Shown here one piece after another: positions 54,726 to 63,609 of a stretch of DNA of 64,000 bases (the stretch's first letter is position 1; each line of letters starts with the position of its first letter). The position numbers and the translations under genes are program-made. Source of the stretch: Mesostigma viride (lineage: Eukaryota > Streptophyta > Mesostigmatophyceae > Mesostigmatales > Mesostigmataceae). Location of the stretch: the NCBI GenBank assembly GCA_009746045.1, contig RPFO01000072.1, positions 590,105-654,104 of the forward strand. Reading direction: 5' to 3'. The notes under the pieces are model-generated. The model ran no database searches, had not been told where the DNA came from, and saw only the letters and a program-made list of their open reading frames with translations.

Positions 54726-55034
54726 TCCCTGACCCCCCTTACGCCCAACCCTGGTCTCATGCTAACCGGGTCATGGATCCAGCACAAGTAGCGGCCAGGA
54801 TTTACGCACACAATAATGCACAAAGCTATATGTGCTCGGTATAATACACCCAGATGTCCGTCAATCACTGACCATTCTTTCTGTTCATGGCTCAAAGAAA
54901 CAACCGCTGGGAGACAACAAAGCCAGCCGGACTTTGACACATCTTATCAAAATAGCAAATCAGGTGCCATATACTGGTCAATGGCGCTAGCAATGTGCCC
55001 AACCTGTTAGGGCTGTCACCGGCCTGCTATGCAC

Positions 55035-55688
55035 TCAGTGCGTCGCGCTCAGGGGGGACGCGCCCTGGATGTTGGGGTGGCTCCTTATCGCCTGCAGCTC
55101 AGCGATCAGGTTCTTGGACAGCGTGACCAGGTCGTCATACGACAAGTGCATCAGGTCTGGCACGCCGCCATCTGGCAGGCCGGACTCGACCGGGTGTGGC
55201 AGCAGATTGCCATGGCCCCGGAGGAAACTGGAGATCGACCGCCTGCGGGACTTCTTGACCGAGACCGAGCCGCCGGCATCGGCGGGCAGGGAGGTTGTGG
55301 ACGAATTCTGGGCCTCGGTGACTTCATCCAAGATCATCCGGGTGTGCGATCTCGGGGAGAGGGCCGCTTGGCGGGGCGACACCACGGGGGGCTTGGCCGT
55401 GGCTATTTCGTTCTCGCTGCCCTCATCCATGATGATTGAGGTGGACCCTGCGCATGCTGGGGACTTAGCAAGCTTGAGTGTGCGGGGGAACAGGCGGAGG
55501 GAGAGTGGCTCGCTGGAAATTTGATAGAGGCGCAGCAGGCCCTTGATGCCCTGCGGGCGGATGACAGGGTGTTCCAAGCGCAGTGGATGTTGGCAACGAC
55601 AGATCGAGCGAGTGCTTTTGTCAGCAGGGACACGGTGGCATCCTGGGATGTCAGCATTAGAAGTACAGGAACTGGCAGCCCATGGCAA
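55035..55688 (-). CDS. hypothetical protein or exon, unassigned
   Basis: A 217-codon open frame on the minus strand. The second half looks protein-like: STSIIMDEGSENEIATAKPP, VKKSRRRSISSFLRGHGNLL, then a helix DLVTLSKNLIAELQAIRSHP. It is Ser/Arg-rich with a possible coiled coil at the end. No domain is recognised. It could be an exon of a host gene running off to the left, or chance. Codon choice is unremarkable and no start is favoured. Confidence 0.35.
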   Translation of the reverse strand: MPWAASSCTSNADIPGCHRVPADKSTRSICRCQHPLRLEHPVIRPQGIKGLLRLYQISSEPLSLRLFPRTLKLAKSPACAGSTSIIMDEGSENEIATAKPPVVSPRQAALSPRSHTRMILDEVTEAQNSSTTSLPADAGGSVSVKKSRRRSISSFLRGHGNLLPHPVESGLPDGGVPDLMHLSYDDLVTLSKNLIAELQAIRSHPNIQGASPLSATH

Positions 55689-55699
55689 AGATTAACACG

Positions 55700-56754
55700 T
55701 CCCTTGTAGGGTTGTCAGTCCTACAGAGAGGACTGGGCCCCCCTACTTTGAGCTAGTGTAGCATTAAGGGCAGAGGGATGCCCCCTATGTTTTAGTGTGG
55801 AAGTTGAACATATATATCTTGCTTTTGCTGGGACTAAAGTGTAAGAAATCATATGTTGAACAAACGACCACAAAATACGCACAGGTGTGGATCCTTCACC
55901 GCAATGCGGCATTTTTTGGTAGTAGCATGACTGGGAAAAACTCAATCAAATCCTGTTGCAAGTTGAAAATTCACAACCATGAAAAGAATAGAGTTCTTGA
56001 ACTGTGGCAAAAAACTGGGCTCAATGTGGCCACAGCTACTGCCTGAAACATGCCAAAACCCACTAGCCCCTAAGAACAGGATTGGAGGTTGTAAGCAGGT
56101 TGCAAGCATGTAAGTCCGCTCATACTACACACCACCATGGCCACCAACCATGCCAATCAACTCATTTTCCTTCAAGCATGACAGGACAACATACTTGCAT
56201 CATCAACTTGCTTCTATTTCATAACTTGGTATTTGTGGGTGCCTGTGCTTGCACGTAGGCCAGAACACGTGTGGACATCTACCTACCAAGACTTGTACTA
56301 CAAACGTCAATCACCACAGAAATGGGTATGCTAAGCACATCTCAATTGGTTTTAACAATATTATTAAGATCACTGAGCTCCCAAGAAGACCAGCATTTGG
56401 TTGAATACAATAAGTGGAGCCCTGCCACAAATGCAGCAGTTAACAGTGGCCTTAAGGTTTCTCAATCCGCACGCGGAAGCAAGAAGCCTCCAGGGTGGGA
56501 GGGAGGGAAAGAAACAATTACGGATCATTGCCTGCCTAGCTTGCTTAAGGCATGGCCCGCCGACACACAAGCTGACATCATCCTAAATTAAGTAACACCA
56601 GCATGCATCACACGCCGGCCTGAACAGTGCTGAAAACGCCACTACAAACAACGTGGCCACGCACCCCCAGGCTAGTGCGTTAACCGTACAGGTAGTTGTA
56701 CAAGGTTCCCAAGTCTGACAAACAATAAACTCGCCCATCGACCCCCTTGGGCCG
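55700..56754. other. AT-richer intergenic DNA
   Basis: Only short ORFs of random appearance. No repeats or motifs stand out before the palindrome begins at 56755. Confidence 0.5.
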
Positions 56755-56874
56755 CTAGCCCGGGCCGACCCGACCCCCTGTCGCCCCTCTGTCAGCCCGC
56801 TTTTCAAAGTATGACAGCTGGCACTCTAATGCTGGCACACTGGCAGAAAAAAGTGTAGGTGTGATATAGGTATC

Positions 56875-57616
56875 ATGCCAGTAAAACGAATGTTCCCGGC
56901 TGGCGACCCGCCTGGCCGTCATCACGTGATCAACCAGTTGCAATGGCTCCCCCGAGACAACCGCAACCCGTACGAGCGCCGGCTCGAAGCCATGCGCAGG
57001 GATATGCGCATCGTTGAACGGCAAAGAGCAATCGAGGCCGAAATGGCCGCCCAGGCCCAGGCCCAGGCCATAGCCCAAGCAGCGGCCGACCAGATGCAGT
57101 GGGTGGTGGAGGTGCACGAGCAGCAACAACACCGCGCGCGACGTGTACGGCGAAAGTGTTCAGCGACCACGTCCAGTGGAAGCAGATGCAGCAGGGGGGT
57201 CGCGGGGGCGCGTTTTAGCAATTGCTTGCAACACGCCGGGCGCGCCAAGAAGCGCAAAACGAACTTGATTCGCCCACGCAAGCACAGGATGCGCGCAGAT
57301 GACGTTGCGGATGACGCGGCATTCCTTGACATGCTTTCCCGCTTGCCAACACCCCCTACACAGCCACCTACGCAGCCACCTACACAGGAAGAGATTGAGA
57401 GAGAAAGGGAAACGATGGCCAGTCTGGCCAGCTGCCAGCCCCCCGACCACCACGCGCCGTACCAGGAGAGGCTGGCGGGAAGCATACCTTGAGCGTATGC
57501 TGGCCCGCGCACGCCACGGACCGCCCGAAGAGAACTTTCTAGCGCGCAGGGCCTATCTTGACACTTTTCGACGCCCACCACTCGGACTTGGCGAACAAAG
57601 GCATGCGGGGGGGTGA
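56875..57616 (+). pseudogene. Cys/His basic protein, left-arm copy (frameshifted)
   Basis: Left-arm copy of the intact gene at 61947-62690. The first 185 residues or so agree. A shift near 57433-57437, in the C-run of CCAGCCCCCCGACC, ends the frame at 57492, while the native C-terminus continues in another frame (GWREAYLERMLARARHGPPE) to 57616. Confidence 0.75.
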
Positions 57617-57662
57617 GTACAGCGAATGAGCGAGCCCGTGACCCTTGCAATTTTGTCCCTTG

Positions 57663-57674
57663 CGATATATATAG
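57663..57674 (+). promoter_or_regulatory. TATA-like box before the one-TM protein gene
   Basis: CGATATATATAG lies immediately upstream of the ATG, mirrored at about 61891-61902 in the other arm. It is the only strong TA run in a GC-rich neighbourhood. Confidence 0.45.
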
Positions 57675-57677
57675 ACG

Positions 57678-58048
57678 ATGGAAGAGGGCACGTCCCCACC
57701 CGGGTCCACGCACGTACCGCGCCGAAAAATGAAGGCGGACGGCACGTACTACACCCCCCGCCCCCGCCACCTCCTCCCGGCCCGGTGCTTCGGGCACTCA
57801 AGTACATCGTGCAGTCCCCGCTGGGGGCCCCACTCCGGTTTCTGGTGACGTACGGGGTAGAGGGAGACGGGTTTGTAAGGGCCTACGAGGGGATGTTCAG
57901 ACTGACCCTGTTGATGGCCGTAATCCTCGCGTACTTCGTGTATTTCCTGGTCAAGATGTGGCGTCGCCCCGTCAAGCTGGACTTCACCCCGGCCGTGGCG
58001 GCCGTAAAGAGGCTCCCCACTCCAAGCAGCGGGCCGACAGTGGGCTGA
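57678..58048 (+). pseudogene. proline-rich one-TM protein, left-arm copy (frameshifted)
   Basis: Start at 57678 (MEEGTSPPGSTHVPRRKMKA), 15 bp after an ATATATATA box. The C-run before the polyproline has six Cs here and seven in the right arm, which breaks the frame. The rest (VLRALKYIVQSPLG ... FRLTLLMAVILAYFVYFLVK) is unchanged. Confidence 0.75.
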
Positions 58049-58079
58049 GTAATTATCCATCGCAGTATTATCCATCTCC

Positions 58080-58558
58080 ATGTTCATGCTATTGCTCGTG
58101 ATCATCCTGCTGTTCGTGATCTTCATGATGCGTAACATGCCCGAACCCGCTACCCCCCCTCGGACCCCGGTGCAGCCGCCGTGGCGTACGAGGCCACCCC
58201 CAACCCGGAGCCGGACAGCACGGCCGCGGCCCCCGCGAACACGGTAGACCCCCGCGCGCCTGAGGAGAAGGCCGAGCGCGTGCGCTTCAAGGACGCGATA
58301 CCCGGAATGGTCACCAACGTGCAGGCGATGATCGTGGACAGCGTGAACCCCGTGTCCATGTTGGGCGGCCTCATGAGCGGGTTCGGCATGATTCCCAACA
58401 AGGCGGCCGACAAGGTCAGCAAGGCGGGCGCCAAGATCACCAAGGCCGTGGTGGGGCACACCCCGGGCGGTGCGCTGATGCAGGCGTTCAAGGAGAAGAA
58501 GAGCGCGCGGTGCAAGGCCAAGAAGTTCTTCAGCTGGGGGTTCGCCAAGTGCAAGTAG
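58080..58558 (+). CDS. TM-anchored small basic protein, left-arm copy (split by a C7 run)
   Basis: MFMLLLVIILLFVIFMMRNM is an N-terminal membrane anchor read in one frame up to PEPATP. At the C7 run (58153-58159) the reading must shift to continue as SDPGAAAVAYEATPNPEPDS, then FKDAIPGMVTNVQAMIVDSV, VSMLGGLMSGFGMIPNKAAD and a Lys/Cys C-terminus SARCKAKKFFSWGFAKCK. Both arms have exactly seven Cs, so either a programmed frameshift, an error copied in both arms, or two separate ORFs is possible. Not recognised. A Gly/Met-rich helix plus basic tail recalls membrane-active or minor virion proteins, but this is only an analogy. Confidence 0.6.
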
Positions 58559-59160
58559 CGCCGAGGGGCGGGAGCAGCGGGAGAGCTTGGATGTTCTTCT
58601 CCCCCCCGTTTTTGAGAAGCCTATCCACGATCTCGCTCGAGACGGGATTCTCACCTCCCGCCAGTTTTTTTGGCAAGGAGAAGCCTATCCAACAACATTG
58701 CTCGATAATGCCCGGAGAGGGCGTCTTAAATTTGTTCGACGGTCGAGCAGGGTTTAAGAGGGGGGAATTTGGATAGTCTTCTTTTGGTAGTCTTCTTTTT
58801 GGAGAGAAAAAAAAAGTATTTTATGGCGTAAGGAATTTTTTTGGGGGGGGGTATAGGCTATAGGGTATAGGCCTGGGGGGAATAATAGTTGCGGCCGGGC
58901 CCGAAAAAGAAGACTATCCAAGAGAAGCCTATCCACGAACATTGCCCGAGAACTGCGGGAGAGGGTGTCTTAAATTTACTCGCCCCCCACCAGGGGTTGT
59001 CAGGGGTCGAGTTTGGATAGTCTTCTCTTTTTTTTCCTGGTGACGGATGGATGGGCCGGGGTTGGCAGGGGTTGTATTGGATAGGCTTCTCTTTTTTGGG
59101 TCGGAGAAGGCTATCCAAGGCGGGGCCGTGTTGAGAGCCCCCGAAAAAAAATGTCCGCAG
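58559..59160. repeat. GGATAG-N-CTTCT hairpin repeat region, left arm
   Basis: At least seven copies of GGATAG[G/T]CTTCT or its reverse AGAAG[A/C]CTATCC, in alternating orientation, mixed with TTTTTT runs and two conserved CTTAAATTT[G/A] boxes. The alternation allows stem-loops on either strand. The mirrored block lies at about 60405-61006 and a diverged third copy at 62898-63460. Confidence 0.8.
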
Positions 59161-59166
59161 TGGTTA

Positions 59167-59304
59167 ATGGATGCGGCCGCCACCCCCCCGTGGGCCGGCC
59201 TGCAGTGGTGGACGCCCCCCGCCAAGTGGGTGATGCGCGACGGGAAGATCGTGCTTGCCACCCCGGTCGATGTGCCCGCTGACGTGAGCAAAGACGAGCG
59301 ATGA
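59167..59304 (+). CDS. possible micro-ORF (45 aa)
   Basis: MDAAATPPWAGLQWWTPPAK then WVMRDGKIVLATPVDVPADV, ending SKDER and TGA. The right arm has an indel within the Pro codons that breaks it, so it may be non-coding. Weak support. Confidence 0.3.
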   Translation: MDAAATPPWAGLQWWTPPAKWVMRDGKIVLATPVDVPADVSKDER

Positions 59305-60260
59305 CGTCAGCAAGTATACAGCACACCTACGTCCCGGCACACCCCGCCCCGGGGTTGTGGAGGGGTGGCGCTGCGCCTCCCCCGAACAGTGGTGGTGACA
59401 GATGCCAGCAAAGATACCGTAAGATTCCAAACGACATCCCGCGCGCTCCGCGCCGCCGATGATGGTGACAGGGCAGCGAAGAGGCATGCAGCGTGCCACG
59501 TGTCCGATTTCTATTGGCTAAATGCAAAAAAGCCCCCATCACACACCGATTCGGGTGGTGACAGGGGCCAGTGGGTGACAGACGCCAGCATAAGTGTCAA
59601 TCTTTGAAAATGATCACACGCCGAGCGGTGGTTACCAGGGGAGGTGTCAGAGTTTGGCAGCATAAGGGCAAAAAAAATATCTAAAGTGACAGTATATAAG
59701 TACCTTCCAACAGGAAGAGCCGGACTTTGACACCGGGTGTTTGACAGGGACCCCCTGGCTCCTCCCCGCCCGGATTCAGTGGCCACTGAATCCGGGCGGG
59801 GAGGAGCCAGGGGGTCCCTGTCAAACACCCGGTGTCAAAGTCCGGTCTCTTCCTGTTGGAAGGTACTTATATACTGTCACTTTAGATATTTTTTTTGCCC
59901 TTATGCTGCCAAACTCTGACACCTCCCCTGGTAACCACCGCTCGGCGTGTGATCATTTTCAAAGATTGACACTTATGCTGGCGTCTGTCACCCACTGGCC
60001 CCTGTCACCACCCGAATCGGTGTGTGATGGGGGCTTTTTTGCATTTAGCCAATAGAAATCGGACACGTGGCACGCTGCATGCCTCTTCGCTGCCCTGTCA
60101 CCATCATCGGCGGCGCGGAGCGCGCGGGATGTCGTTTGGAATCTTACGGTATCTTTGCTGGCATCTGTCACCACCACTGTTCGGGGAGGCGCAGCGCCAC
60201 CCCTCCACAACCCCGGGGCGGGGTGTGCCGGGACGTAGGTGTGCTGTATACTTGCTGACG
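59305..60260. other. ORF-free palindrome centre with direct repeats
   Basis: Each half contains two related boxes, GTGACAGATGCCAGCA and GTGACAGACGCCAGCATAAG, plus GTGTTTGACAGGGACC nearest the centre. The innermost CCGCCCGGATTCAGTGG and its mirror would form a hairpin end if the element were linear. A replication origin or telomere is plausible but unproven. Confidence 0.6.
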
Positions 60261-60404
60261 TCATCGCTCGTCTTTGCTCACGTCAGCGGGCACATCGACC
60301 GGGGTGGCAAGCACGATCTTCCCGTCGCGCATCACCCACTTGGCGGGGGGCGTCCACCACTGCAGGCCGGCCCACGGGGGGTGGCGGCCGCATCCATTAA
60401 CCAC

Positions 60405-61006
60405 TGCGGACATTTTTTTTCGGGGGCTCTCAACACGGCCCCGCCTTGGATAGCCTTCTCCGACCCAAAAAAGAGAAGCCTATCCAATACAACCCCTGCC
60501 AACCCCGGCCCATCCATCCGTCACCAGGAAAAAAAAGAGAAGACTATCCAAACTCGACCCCTGACAACCCCTGGTGGGGGGCGAGTAAATTTAAGACACC
60601 CTCTCCCGCAGTTCTCGGGCAATGTTCGTGGATAGGCTTCTCTTGGATAGTCTTCTTTTTCGGGCCCGGCCGCAACTATTATTCCCCCCAGGCCTATACC
60701 CTATAGCCTATACCCCCCCCCAAAAAAATTCCTTACGCCATAAAATACTTTTTTTTTCTCTCCAAAAAGAAGACTACCAAAAGAAGACTATCCAAATTCC
60801 CCCCTCTTAAACCCTGCTCGACCGTCGAACAAATTTAAGACGCCCTCTCCGGGCATTATCGAGCAATGTTGTTGGATAGGCTTCTCCTTGCCAAAAAAAC
60901 TGGCGGGAGGTGAGAATCCCGTCTCGAGCGAGATCGTGGATAGGCTTCTCAAAAACGGGGGGGAGAAGAACATCCAAGCTCTCCCGCTGCTCCCGCCCCT
61001 CGGCGC
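60405..61006. repeat. GGATAG-N-CTTCT hairpin repeat region, right arm
   Basis: Mirror of 58559-59160, almost unchanged. Confidence 0.8.
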
Positions 61007-61485
61007 TACTTGCACTTGGCGAACCCCCAGCTGAAGAACTTCTTGGCCTTGCACCGCGCGCTCTTCTTCTCCTTGAACGCCTGCATCAGCGCACCGCCCG
61101 GGGTGTGCCCCACCACGGCCTTGGTGATCTTGGCGCCCGCCTTGCTGACCTTGTCGGCCGCCTTGTTGGGAATCATGCCGAACCCGCTCATGAGGCCGCC
61201 CAACATGGACACGGGGTTCACGCTGTCCACGATCATCGCCTGCACGTTGGTGACCATTCCGGGTATCGCGTCCTTGAAGCGCACGCGCTCGGCCTTCTCC
61301 TCAGGCGCGGGGGTCTACCGTGTTCGCGGGGGCCGCGGCCGTGCTGTCCGGCTCCGGGTTGGGGGTGGCCTCGTACGCCACGGCGGCTGCACCGGGGTCC
61401 GAGGGGGGGTAGCGGGTTCGGGCATGTTACGCATCATGAAGATCACGAACAGCAGGATGATCACGAGCAATAGCATGAACATGGA
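61007..61485 (-). CDS. TM-anchored small basic protein, right-arm copy
   Basis: Same protein as 58080-58558. Besides the shared C7 run it lacks two bases in the CGCGCGCCT run (left arm) near 61308, so the C-terminal frame starts effectively at MRFKDAIPGMV (61284). The C-terminal 92 residues are identical to the left arm. Confidence 0.55.
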
Positions 61486-61513
61486 GATGGATAATACTGC
61501 GATGGATAATTAC

Positions 61514-61885
61514 TCAGCCCACTGTCGGCCCGCTGCTTGGAGTGGGGAGCCTCTTTACGGCCGCCACGGCCGGGGTGAAGTCCAGCTTGACGGGGCGACG
61601 CCACATCTTGACCAGGAAATACACGAAGTACGCGAGGATTACGGCCATCAACAGGGTCAGTCTGAACATCCCCTCGTAGGCCCTTACAAACCCGTCTCCC
61701 TCTACCCCGTACGTCACCAGAAACCGGAGTGGGGCCCCCAGCGGGGACTGCACGATGTACTTGAGTGCCCGAAGCACCGGGCCGGGAGGAGGTGGCGGGG
61801 GCGGGGGGGTGTAGTACGTGCCGTCCGCCTTCATTTTTCGGCGCGGTACGTGCGTGGACCCGGGTGGGGACGTGCCCTCTTCCAT
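61514..61885 (-). CDS. proline-rich one-TM protein, right-arm copy (intact)
   Basis: 123 residues: MEEGTSPPGSTHVPRRKMKA, a run of eight prolines, then PVLRALKYIVQSPLGAPLRF, a hydrophobic segment RLTLLMAVILAYFVYFLVKM (single TM) and a basic cytosolic-type tail KMWRRPVKLDFTPAVAAVKR. Not recognised. A small TM protein with a proline hinge is common among DNA-virus membrane proteins, but no family is claimed. It lies 61 bp downstream of the Cys/His gene in the same direction. Confidence 0.75.
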   Translation of the reverse strand: MEEGTSPPGSTHVPRRKMKADGTYYTPPPPPPPPGPVLRALKYIVQSPLGAPLRFLVTYGVEGDGFVRAYEGMFRLTLLMAVILAYFVYFLVKMWRRPVKLDFTPAVAAVKRLPTPSSGPTVG

Positions 61886-61946
61886 CGTCTATATATATCG
61901 CAAGGGACAAAATTGCAAGGGTCACGGGCTCGCTCATTCGCTGTAC

Positions 61947-62690
61947 TCACCCCCCCGCATGCCTTTGTTCGCCAAGTCCGAGTGGTGGGCGTCGAAAAGT
62001 GTCAAGATAGGCCCTGCGCGCTAGAAAGTCCTCTTCGGGCGGTCCGTGGCGTGCGCGGGCCAGCATACGCTCAAGGTATGCTTCCCGCCAGCCTCTCCTG
62101 GTACGGTGCGTGGTGGTCGGAGGGGCTGGCAAGCTGGCCAGACTGGCCATCGTTTCCCTTTCTCTCTCAATCTCTTCCTGTGTAGGTGGCTGCGTAGGTG
62201 GCTGTGTAGGGGGTGTTGGCAAGCGGGAAAGCATGTCAAGGAATGCCGCGTCATCCGCAACGTCATCTGCGCGCATCCTGTGCTTGCGTGGGCGAATCAA
62301 GTTCGTTTTGCGCTTCTTGGCGCGCCCGGCGTGTTGCAAGCAATTGCTAAAACGCGCCCCCGCGACCCCCCTGCTGCATCTGCTTCCACTGGACGTGGTC
62401 GCTGAACACTTTCGCCGTACACGTCGCGCGCGGTGTTGTTGCTGCTCGTGCACCTCCACCACCCACTGCATCTGGTCGGCCGCTGCTTGGGCTATGGCCT
62501 GGGCCTGGGCCTGGGCGGCCATTTCGGCCTCGATTGCTCTTTGCCGTTCAACGATGCGCATATCCCTGCGCATGGCTTCGAGCCGGCGCTCGTACGGGTT
62601 GCGGTTGTCTCGGGGGAGCCATTGCAACTGGTTGATCACGTGATGACGGCCAGGCGGGTCGCCAGCCGGGAACATTCGTTTTACTGGCAT
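61947..62690 (-). CDS. basic protein with Cys/His zinc motif, right-arm copy (intact)
   Basis: 247 residues: MPVKRMFPAGDPPGRHHVIN, a Gln/Ala-rich helix (AEMAAQAQAQAIAQAAADQM), then KCSATTSSGSRCSRGV...FSNCLQH with C95-X9-C105-X11-C117-X2-H120, a TPPTQPP repeat and a basic C-terminus REAYLERMLARARHGPPEED. The Cys/His layout with S-TTSSGSRC recalls short zinc motifs in phycodnavirus and phage proteins of unknown function (recollection, not a search). Likely nucleic-acid binding (inference). This arm keeps the whole frame. Confidence 0.7.
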   Translation of the reverse strand: MPVKRMFPAGDPPGRHHVINQLQWLPRDNRNPYERRLEAMRRDMRIVERQRAIEAEMAAQAQAQAIAQAAADQMQWVVEVHEQQQHRARRVRRKCSATTSSGSRCSRGVAGARFSNCLQHAGRAKKRKTNLIRPRKHRMRADDVADDAAFLDMLSRLPTPPTQPPTQPPTQEEIERERETMASLASLPAPPTTTHRTRRGWREAYLERMLARARHGPPEEDFLARRAYLDTFRRPPLGLGEQRHAGG

Positions 62691-62897
62691 GATACCTATA
62701 TCACACCTACACTTTTTTCTGCCAGTGTGCCAGCATTAGAGTGCCAGCTGTCATACTTTGAAAAGCGGGCTGACAGAGGGGCGACAGGGGGTCGGGTCGG
62801 CCCGGGCTAGTCGGACGATACCGCCATCGCGCGAAACACGTATACAAAAAAGCGCACATAATTTTGAAACGCGCGCGCACAGCACCGCTCGAACGCT

Positions 62898-63460
62898 CTC
62901 AACACGGCCCCGACTTGGATAGCCTTCTACCCACCAAAAAAGAGAAGACTATCCAACAAAACCCCCGCCAAACCCGGCCCGTCCATCCGTCACCAGGAAA
63001 AAAAAGAGAAGACTATCCAAATTCCCCCCCTCTCAAACCCCGCTCGACCATCGAACAAATTTAAGACGACCTCTCCAGCCACTCTCGCCCGTTGGTCGTG
63101 GATAGCCTTCTCTTGGATAGCCTTCTTTTTACCCCCCCCGGCCAAACTATTACTCCACCTATACCCTACACCCTATACCCTATACCCCCCCTGAAAAATT
63201 TCCTTACGCCATAAAATACTTTTTTTTTCTATCCAAAAAGAAGACTACCAAAAGAAGACTATCCAAACTCCCCCCTCTTAAACCCCGCCCGACCATCGAA
63301 CAAATTTAAGACGCCCCCTCCCGACATTCTCGACCATCGGTCGTGGATAGCCTTCTCGTCGACAAAAAAAACGGCACGCGACGAGAAACCTCTCTCGACC
63401 AAGATCGTGGATAGACTTCTCCAAAAACACGGAGAGAAGAACATCCAACCTCTCCAGCCT
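62898..63460. repeat. third, diverged copy of the GGATAG-N-CTTCT block
   Basis: Starting AACGCTCTCAACACGGCCCC, it follows the right-arm block 60425-60985 in the same orientation and order (CGTCACCAGGAAAAAAAAGA, CTTAAATTTG boxes, CGCCATAAAATACTTTTTTT) with many substitutions. It is not followed by the gene set, at least not within the window. Confidence 0.85.
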
Positions 63461-63519
63461 CTGCCGACACTCGACCTGCAACGACCTGCAACGAACCGCC
63501 ACGACCGCCACGAACCGCC

Positions 63520-63609
63520 ACGCCCGCCACGGCCTGCCGCGTCCCGCCACGCCCGCCACGGCCTGCCGCGTCCCGCCACGCCCGCCACGGCCTGCCGCGT
63601 CCCGCCACG
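63520..63609. repeat. 30-bp tandem repeat, three copies
   Basis: The unit CGCCCGCCACGGCCTGCCGC... repeats three times directly after the third repeat block, and gives Arg/Gly/Trp-rich ORFs on the minus strand that are not taken as genes. Confidence 0.9.

Larger units (their letters stand above)
56755..62810. mobile_element. 6.06-kb spacerless palindrome of a small viral or plasmid-like element
   Basis: Every position x pairs with 119565-x. The outer ends are CTAGCCCGGGCCGAC / GTCGGCCCGGGCTAG and the centre is CAGTGG|CCACTG at 59782/59783. The arms differ by scattered SNPs and small indels. Gene order from each outer end inwards: Cys/His protein, one-TM protein, TM-anchored small basic protein, hairpin-repeat region, possible micro-ORF, and about 480 bp of ORF-free DNA to the centre. 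All genes point towards the centre. No integrase, polymerase, ATPase or capsid was recognised, so it is either a fragment or a very reduced element. Confidence 0.85.

Noticed and set aside
59511..60055. Identical 104-105-codon ORFs facing each other at the palindrome centre
   Set aside because: They arise from the palindrome reading through its own centre. Composition is unremarkable and the region is rich in direct repeats.
61010..62185. 391-codon plus-strand ORF in the right palindrome arm (and its 301-codon mirror at 57749-58654)
   Set aside because: These are antisense readings across several genes. They are disrupted differently in the two arms, while the inward-facing frames have TM segments and Cys motifs.
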